A DNA stretch of 64,000 nt. Source: Robertmurraya kyonggiensis. Its GTDB lineage: Bacteria; Bacillota; Bacilli; Bacillales; Cytobacillaceae. Of the stretch, positions 58,943 through 64,000 are shown in pieces. The stretch's first letter is position 1. Every line of letters starts with the position of its first letter. Position numbers and translations under genes: made by a program. The notes beneath the pieces are model-generated. The model made no database searches, was not told the DNA's origin, and worked only from the letters and a program-made list of their open reading frames with translations. The DNA lies in assembly GCF_005116465.1 (NCBI RefSeq), contig NZ_SWBM01000001.1:1984001-2048000 (forward strand), given 5' to 3'.

Positions 58943-59641
58943 ATGGAGAAGACATTAAAAATAACGAACGTACTATCTGATCCAACCCGTTACTATATTT
59001 ATCAGTACATTACTAAAAGACATCACGATGTAACCGTTCAAGAGATTGCTGATCACTTTGAGATCCATCCAAACGTAGCGAGATTACACCTAACCAAGCT
59101 TGAAGATGTCAATATGCTTATTTCTGAAACAAAGAAAACAGGCAAAGGCGGAAGACCGAGCAGGCTGTATCGACTTTCCGATGACGTCATTCAATTAAAT
59201 TTTCCGTTCAGAGATTATCAATTGCTTTCCAAAATTGCCATTGAGACATTTATTTCTTTAGGTGATGAAGGCAAACAAGCATTATTTACAACTGGAAAGA
59301 AATTCGGGGCTGAATTAATCAATCAAGAAATATCCAGAAATCAAAGTCATGAGGATCTATCTTTTGATCAGAAACTAACTATTCTAAAAAATGCTGCGAC
59401 AATGGCAGGCTTTTATCCTGAATTTGAAACAAACGGAGACCATTCAAAGATTTATTTTCAAATATTTAATTGCCCATTCAAAGAGTTGGCACATGAACAT
59501 ACAGAAACAGTTTGTACGACTCATTATGAATTTTTAAAAGGAATGTTTGAATCATTATTTGATAAGGTTGAATTAGTTGAAAAAGAAAATATGCTTGATG
59601 GATGCAGTTCTTGTTCTTATCACGCATTAGTTGCAAAGTAG
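58943..59641 (+). CDS. ArsR/SufR-like HTH regulator with Cys-rich C-terminus
   Basis: Starts at the ATG at 58943 (GAGGTG 6 bases upstream); 232 residues. The N-terminal winged helix (about 5-80) has LSDPTRYYIYQYI, VTVQEIADHFEIHPNVARLHLTKLED and a basic wing (KTGKGGRPSRLYRL). The C-terminal sensor has FNCPFKEL, then 13 residues, VCTTHYEFLKG, and DGCSSCSYHA. This Cys spacing resembles iron-sulfur or metal-sensing SufR-type regulators. The gene is next to yqgY in the backbone. Target and ligand are not evident. Confidence 0.83.
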   Translation: MEKTLKITNVLSDPTRYYIYQYITKRHHDVTVQEIADHFEIHPNVARLHLTKLEDVNMLISETKKTGKGGRPSRLYRLSDDVIQLNFPFRDYQLLSKIAIETFISLGDEGKQALFTTGKKFGAELINQEISRNQSHEDLSFDQKLTILKNAATMAGFYPEFETNGDHSKIYFQIFNCPFKELAHEHTETVCTTHYEFLKGMFESLFDKVELVEKENMLDGCSSCSYHALVAK

Positions 59642-59726
59642 AAATTCAAACTATTATTTACTTTTTGTTGCCGTTTACTTTATAATATGAAAGTGATGGA
59701 CTCGCAGGAAAAAGGAGGGAAAACAT

Positions 59727-59969
59727 ATGGATCGTATGTACAGAGTAATGGGATTCTGGACTGGTATTTTCGCTGTAATGTTCTACCTAGGCGATATGTA
59801 CGCGATGTCTCTAGTTTTCTTTGGTCAAACAGGATTTTTTGTATTGCTTAGCTACTTAAAGCTAACTGAACGTATGTATATTTATGTTTTTGGAGCATAT
59901 TTAACTGTCTTCTTCATAGGTTTTACATACTATACGACATTCCTTATGACTCCAGGAGTAGGACATTAA
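59727..59969 (+). CDS. yqgY: DUF2626 membrane protein YqgY
   Basis: An 80-residue protein with three TM helices (about 7-25, 29-46 and 52-72), start ATG with AAAGGAGGG. Sequence and length match the DUF2626/YqgY family, found near yqgX in Bacillus. Function unknown. Confidence 0.92.
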   Translation: MDRMYRVMGFWTGIFAVMFYLGDMYAMSLVFFGQTGFFVLLSYLKLTERMYIYVFGAYLTVFFIGFTYYTTFLMTPGVGH

Positions 59970-59994
59970 TAAGAACTTATCTATACTTAATATA

Positions 59995-60021
59995 AAAAAG
60001 CGATGGACTCCATCGCTTTTT
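59995..60021. terminator. Bidirectional terminator between yqgY and the MidA-type gene
   Basis: The stem AAAAAAGCGATGGA/TCCATCGCTTTTTT with a 1-2 nt loop; A and T tracts on both sides. Confidence 0.9.
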
Positions 60022-61082
60022 TATATACCTTTTTTCTGAATAAGTACTTGGAACATCGAGCTCATTCCTGAAGGGAGAATCAGACTTCTAATCGCGCGAT
60101 TTCTACGCCCCACTTTGGAAAAAGGATTCGGGTCATAATGGTCCTCTAATTCCTGTAATAGTCCAATCGATAGGAAAAATTCATCTTGTCGTTGCTTGCT
60201 CACAAATCGTAAGCCTTCTTTTTCTCCTGAACGAATCAAACCGTCAAAATGTATATGGCTGGTAATATCCATCTCACCAGGATTCAGTAACACATTATGT
60301 ACTTGTTCGTGCTTCGAGTAACCTCTTAAGCTTCCATCTCGATGAATGGGCTCCATCCACTCTTCATCTGTATATCCATAATCTACTGTTATCACGAATC
60401 CTCGTTCTAACATTTGCGAAATTCGTTGAACTAGTTCTCCCATCGCTAACGGGATCTCAATACGTTGATTGTCGACTAAGGTTAGATTGCTTTCTTTCAA
60501 AAACTGCTTAATCATACTATTTTCCAACAATACAGGTTTCTCTACAAACTGATCGTTTTCTACAGAAACCATGACCTCCATCATCGTTCCGTCCTTTTTA
60601 TTCACGACATGAACTGGAAGTGCATCAAACAACTCATTGGAAAAGACGACGCCTATAAAAGGTTTCAGCTCTTCAAGGTTCTCAACCTGAAAAACTTGCT
60701 CGCCGATTGGAAGTATTTCTTTCTGCAATTCTCGATGATATGGACTTTCATCGACGATAAAATATTGCAATGGCTCGCCTGTAATTCTAGACCATTCATC
60801 AAGGAAAGCTGCAGCAAAACGACCATTCCCCGCACCAATTTCGCAAACTTTTGTTGGCAAGTCGTGTTCTTTCATTAAATTCAAAAACCACTTGGCCATT
60901 ATGCGACCATAAATATCGGATATATTACTTGTCGTAATAAAATCTCCGCCTCTTCCTACTTTTTCCTCTTGTTTTATATAATAGCCCCATTTTGGATGGT
61001 ACAGAGCTTCGCTAATATAGGTCGCATAAGTAATCATTTTACTAGGCTGAGAAAGGATTTTCTCCTTTAAATATGCTTTCAT
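60021..61082 (-). CDS. MidA/NDUFAF7-type SAM-dependent methyltransferase (DUF185)
   Basis: The start ATG at 61082 follows AAAAGGAG; 353 residues. The DUF185 hallmarks are ITYATYISEALYHPKWGYY, GRGGDFITTSNISDIYG (both N-terminal), the SAM motif VCEIGAGNGRFAAAFL, FSNELFDALPVHVV and ITVDYGYTDEEW. Mitochondrial NDUFAF7 methylates an Arg of a complex I subunit; bacterial substrates are unknown. A conserved neighbour of yqgX in Bacillaceae. Confidence 0.9.
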   Translation of the reverse strand: MKAYLKEKILSQPSKMITYATYISEALYHPKWGYYIKQEEKVGRGGDFITTSNISDIYGRIMAKWFLNLMKEHDLPTKVCEIGAGNGRFAAAFLDEWSRITGEPLQYFIVDESPYHRELQKEILPIGEQVFQVENLEELKPFIGVVFSNELFDALPVHVVNKKDGTMMEVMVSVENDQFVEKPVLLENSMIKQFLKESNLTLVDNQRIEIPLAMGELVQRISQMLERGFVITVDYGYTDEEWMEPIHRDGSLRGYSKHEQVHNVLLNPGEMDITSHIHFDGLIRSGEKEGLRFVSKQRQDEFFLSIGLLQELEDHYDPNPFSKVGRRNRAIRSLILPSGMSSMFQVLIQKKGI

Positions 61083-61189
61083 AAATTCTCCTTTTCTAGT
61101 TTCCACTGTTGACATAGTGGAAACTTTGTACTATCCTAAAAGTAGTAGCTAAAACTTATCCCCTCCCATTGAATGAATAGAACATCCCC

Positions 61190-61226
61190 CAGAAAAGCCC
61201 TTCTCTTTTGAGAAGGGCTTTTCTAT
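61190..61226. terminator. yqgX terminator
   Basis: The perfect 13-bp stem AAAAGCCCTTCTC/GAGAAGGGCTTTT with loop TTTT lies just after the yqgX stop. Confidence 0.92.
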
Positions 61227-61235
61227 TTGTATCCT

Positions 61236-61868
61236 TTAAAAACCATTCAAAAACGGATTCGAATCCATCTCATTTTCAATCGTGGTTGTGTCTCCATGGC
61301 CAGATAACACAATCGTTTCCTCTGGAAGAACTAACAACTTTTTATGAATGCTGTTGATCAAAACATCATGATTTCCGCCAGGCAGATCCGTTCTACCAAT
61401 ACTTCCTTGAAATAATGCATCACCCGCAACGACAAATCCATCATTTTTAAAATAGAAAGAAACACTACCTGGTGAATGCCCAGGTGTTTCAAATACTACA
61501 AAAGTAAAATCACCTATTGTCATTTCACCCTCAGAAGTGATCAATTGATCTGCTTGCTTCGCTTTAATTTGTCCCATCATAAAGAATTGTGAACCATTAA
61601 GTGAAGGATCCATCAACCAATTCTTTTCATTTATATGAATATAAACAGGGATGTTGTATTTATTTCGAATATCATCTACTGCACCAATATGATCAAAATG
61701 GGCATGCGTCAAAAGGACGGCCTGTGGCTTAAGTTTTCTTTGCTCAAGACGATTAATCAATTTTTTGCCTTCCTCACCTGGATCAACGATCAAGCAATTT
61801 TTCTTATCATCTGCAACTATGTAACAATTTGTTTGTAACGGGCCTAAAGGGATTTGTTCCCAGTTCAT
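61236..61868 (-). CDS. yqgX: MBL-fold metallohydrolase YqgX
   Basis: A glyoxalase II-like hydrolase of 210 residues. The metal motif is THAHFDHIG (about 54-62), with D in IVDPGEEG, H in ETPGHSPGSVSFY, D in VVAGDALFQGSIGRTDLPGG and a terminal His in VLSGHGDTT. Predicted cytoplasmic; the thioester substrate (bacillithiol pathway has been proposed for YqgX) is not visible from sequence. Confidence 0.94.
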   Translation of the reverse strand: MNWEQIPLGPLQTNCYIVADDKKNCLIVDPGEEGKKLINRLEQRKLKPQAVLLTHAHFDHIGAVDDIRNKYNIPVYIHINEKNWLMDPSLNGSQFFMMGQIKAKQADQLITSEGEMTIGDFTFVVFETPGHSPGSVSFYFKNDGFVVAGDALFQGSIGRTDLPGGNHDVLINSIHKKLLVLPEETIVLSGHGDTTTIENEMDSNPFLNGF

Positions 61869-62107
61869 GAATGCCCACCTCCTAAAAAAGAAATACTAAT
61901 TCTATATTACACAAAATGTATGCCTTATCACAATTCTAATATCTTAAGAAGCTCATTGACATAGAAGTGTCATTTTTAGACCTCGACAAACATTCAGAAA
62001 AGCTTTAAAATAGTAACGAATGCAATCATTATTGATCAATCATACATACGGGTGTTAAGCCTGAATGCGAAATTAACCGATGATTATGACATAAAGGGGG
62101 CTATAAA

Positions 62108-62281
62108 ATGGGATTAGTAATCATTTTTGCTTTAGTAACCTTATTCGCTGGATACGGTACATTTTCAGCATTAAAAAACAAAAATGTCCTTGGCATACTG
62201 TTTGGCGGAGGTTCATTTCTTGTTTTTGGATGGTTTACTGTTATGACTGTAATTAACAGCGGATACCCTGCTTTACACTAA
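62108..62281 (+). CDS. yqgW: DUF2759 small membrane protein YqgW
   Basis: A 57-residue protein starting GLVIIFALVTLFAGYGTF, with two TM helices (about 2-18 and 28-50) and the Gly-rich LFGGGSFLVFGWF. AAAGGGGG precedes the ATG. Matches DUF2759/YqgW in length and in its position between yqgX and yqgU. Function unknown. Confidence 0.88.
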   Translation: MGLVIIFALVTLFAGYGTFSALKNKNVLGILFGGGSFLVFGWFTVMTVINSGYPALH

Positions 62282-62289
62282 AATGTAAG

Positions 62290-62322
62290 TGAAAAAGGAC
62301 TGAAATCTCAGTCCTTTTTTTC
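62290..62322. terminator. Bidirectional terminator between yqgW and yqgU
   Basis: The stem AAAAAGGACTGA/TCAGTCCTTTTT with loop AATC, T-run following. Confidence 0.92.
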
Positions 62323-63483
62323 ATTTACAAGAGTTGTTATTTTTTTCGAATCTAGGTCAATCAATTTCTCCAAGTAATAGCCACTTAAACATTTTTGTCC
62401 ATCTGGAGAACAGCTTAATGGCGTATTCTCCATTCCTTCAAATAGAACCTCATTTTCTCCGCTATCCAATTGATAAGAAACCAATTGAAAGCCATCTTGG
62501 TAAACATCAGCCTCTGTCGAATACAGCGGCTGATACGTCAAAAAGGTATTCGTTTTTCCATTGTAGTCGTAATACGGAACTAACCAATCGGAATATCTCG
62601 ATAGATGAGGAGTTTCAAATGAAAAAATCTCAGCTGTATCTTGATAAAAAGTGTAGAGGGCGACTTTCTCATCTGCCTCATTAGCTCCTATCGACACAGA
62701 AACCTTTCCAAACGAATCCACCTGAAAAATATTGCCTAAATAATCATGACTCTCTCCTGTTTCCAAATCAAATTTCTTTGCATTTGCATACAGAGAAGGT
62801 TCCTCGATATTCCAGTCTAAATATAAAAGTTCTTCTTTTGATAGCCAATATCCAAAAGGTTGTGGCATAGCCACTTCGGTCATGGATGATTGGTTCAAAT
62901 CCATTTCCCAAACGGAAAAATCCCAATCCTCTGTAAAAGACGTAATTAGAACAGAAGAATCGTCAAACGAATTCCATTCGATACTTAGTTCTGTAGAAGG
63001 AATGCTCTTTTCCATTACAGGTTCTCCATTTAATTTAAGAACAGTTAGTAAAGCTTCATTCGTGGAAGTAGCTGCATGGACGATGAAGTATTCTTTTGAT
63101 GGACTTATCATAACGGACACAATCGGAGAAACACTTTCAAAAAGTAATTTATCTGCCCCATTTTGTATATTATGTGAATATACATCGGACCTCTCACTGC
63201 CCTCTAATATGTATAAAATGCTCTCATTATCTTCCCAACCACTAATGGTTTGAAAAACACCGTCTTCCAATTGTATAGGTACGATCTTATCTGTAGCTAT
63301 AACTTCCTCTTCCTTCTCTACACTTATCTCTTGTTTTGGGGACGAGTCAGGAGTTTTCGTTTCATCTTTTTTATTCTTATCGTCTTTTTGACAACCTGCC
63401 AATATCAATAATAGGGTAAAAATACCTAAAAACAAGAATTTAGCCATTTCATCCCGTACTACATTTTTTTTGCTCCCTCTCAC
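62308..63483 (-). CDS. yqgU: YqgU-like lipoprotein
   Basis: A 391-residue predicted lipoprotein. GTG at 63483 has GGAGG 7 bases upstream; an internal ATG at 63447 is the alternative. The signal ends in the lipobox ILAGC near residue 31, followed by a Lys/Asp/Glu-rich linker. The rest is beta-rich with repeated W/Y/D-containing blades, suggesting a beta-propeller outside the membrane. YqgU occupies this position in Bacillus. Function unknown. Confidence 0.82.
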   Translation of the reverse strand: MRGSKKNVVRDEMAKFLFLGIFTLLLILAGCQKDDKNKKDETKTPDSSPKQEISVEKEEEVIATDKIVPIQLEDGVFQTISGWEDNESILYILEGSERSDVYSHNIQNGADKLLFESVSPIVSVMISPSKEYFIVHAATSTNEALLTVLKLNGEPVMEKSIPSTELSIEWNSFDDSSVLITSFTEDWDFSVWEMDLNQSSMTEVAMPQPFGYWLSKEELLYLDWNIEEPSLYANAKKFDLETGESHDYLGNIFQVDSFGKVSVSIGANEADEKVALYTFYQDTAEIFSFETPHLSRYSDWLVPYYDYNGKTNTFLTYQPLYSTEADVYQDGFQLVSYQLDSGENEVLFEGMENTPLSCSPDGQKCLSGYYLEKLIDLDSKKITTLVNEKKD

Positions 63484-63635
63484 TCATCCACCTCCGTCCA
63501 TAAAGCATCTATACTAATAATACGACAATTTTACAGAAATGTTTCAAAAATATTTCAAAAATGTCTTTTTTGTTACTTTAGAAGTATATTAACAAGATTA
63601 CCCCGGAAATAAATGAACCAAGAGACCTATATTGC

Positions 63636-63675
63636 AAAAAAAAAAACAAGCCACAAGAACGGCTTTTTCAAAAAG
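63636..63675 (-). terminator. yqgT terminator
   Basis: On the minus strand AAGCC/GGCTT with an 8-nt loop is followed by a long T-run, just after the yqgT stop. Confidence 0.7.
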
Positions 63676-63682
63676 TAATTCC

Positions 63683-64000
63683 TTATATATATATTGATGC
63701 CAAAAATATCCCTAAAAATTCTTCATATATTTCATCAAATTGGGAGAGTGGCAATGGATTCGTGCCTAACCCAAGTTCAATCGTAAATCCAGGTCTGCGA
63801 AATTCTTGGATAAACCAATCTTTATAGCCGGCATAGCTATCAATATAGCGCACAGATTTATATCCACTTATTCGTTCAAATTCCTGTGCAAGAAGGCTCG
63901 ATTCGCTTGGCTCCATTCCTTCATATCCCCAATAGAATTCTTCCCCTTGGGTATGAATTGCAAGGAGCCGGTCAAACTGTCGCTCTTGTGCCAATCTGGC
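63683..64000 (-). CDS. yqgT: Gamma-D-glutamyl-L-diamino acid endopeptidase YqgT, C-terminal part
   Basis: M14-family zinc carboxypeptidase domain that cleaves stem peptides of peptidoglycan or spore cortex. Only the last 105 or so codons are in the window; the frame runs out at 64000. LLAIHTQGEEFYWGYEG matches the family region with a metal-site-adjacent His, and FTIELGLGTNPLPLSQF contains the catalytic Glu. The B. subtilis protein is about 376 residues. The place beside yqgU supports the name. Confidence 0.9.
   Translation of the reverse strand, partial: ARLAQERQFDRLLAIHTQGEEFYWGYEGMEPSESSLLAQEFERISGYKSVRYIDSYAGYKDWFIQEFRRPGFTIELGLGTNPLPLSQFDEIYEEFLGIFLASIYI

Overview
The window is chromosomal DNA of a spore-forming low-GC Gram-positive bacterium of the family Bacillaceae (Bacillus in the wide sense). 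The evidence is a near-complete run of the classical Bacillus spo0A-spoIIIA-gcv-comG-yqg neighbourhood in Bacillus order, AGGAGG-type ribosome binding sites, frequent TTG and GTG starts, and many Bacillus-type rho-independent terminators. Most genes lie on the minus strand. I name no species.

Layout. 1-4.5 kb: the 3'-truncated sigma-54 activator bkdR, DUF2627 protein yqzF, a glycerophosphodiester phosphodiesterase and a FapA-family polymer-binding protein. 4.7-16 kb: spo0A, spoIVB, recN, ahrC, a divergent RibD-C/DHFR-like reductase, then tlyA, dxs, ispA, xseB, xseA and nusB (isoprenoid, DNA-repair and antitermination genes). 16.4-18.7 kb: the Asp23 protein yqhY with accC and accB. 19.3-20.8 kb: an inserted chemoreceptor gene. 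20.8-26.1 kb: the complete eight-gene spoIIIA operon behind a good sigma-E promoter. 26.2-32 kb: a SIMPL-domain protein, a candidate structured small RNA with its own promoter and terminator, efp, yqhT, yqhR, an SA1362-family protein and the patatin yqhO. 32-35.4 kb: a vanR/vanS/vanY/vanZ-like cluster without vanHAX. 35.7-39.7 kb: a class II ribonucleotide reductase, nrdJ, split by two related group I introns around a 30-nt exon; the second intron encodes an HNH endonuclease, and two NrdR-like boxes lie upstream. 40-46.2 kb: lipM, the rhodanese yqhL and the glycine cleavage operon gcvT-gcvPA-gcvPB under a tandem glycine riboswitch. 46.5-53.2 kb: yqhH, yqhG, yqzE and the competence pseudopilus operon comGA-GG.

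53.1-58.8 kb is an accessory island. It is bracketed by a 197-bp imperfect direct repeat of the 5' end and leader of comGA. The left copy is the start of the working comGA; the right copy is a truncated remnant of about 36 codons. All three coding differences between the copies are synonymous, so both descend from functional comGA genes. The island holds an NA37 (NdpA/YejK)-like nucleoid-associated protein gene followed 14 bp later by a three-TM membrane protein gene, plus a DUF6236-like protein and an 87-residue protein. The first pair is the best candidate here for an undescribed, possibly defensive, system. 58.9-64 kb returns to the conserved backbone: a Cys-rich HTH regulator, yqgY, a MidA-type methyltransferase, yqgX, yqgW, a YqgU-type lipoprotein and the C-terminal end of yqgT.

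Compared with my memory of B. subtilis, several neighbours are missing from their usual slots: folD (between nusB and xseA), yqhS/aroQ, yqhQ, mntR, and the sinI-sinR-tapA-sipW-tasA block.
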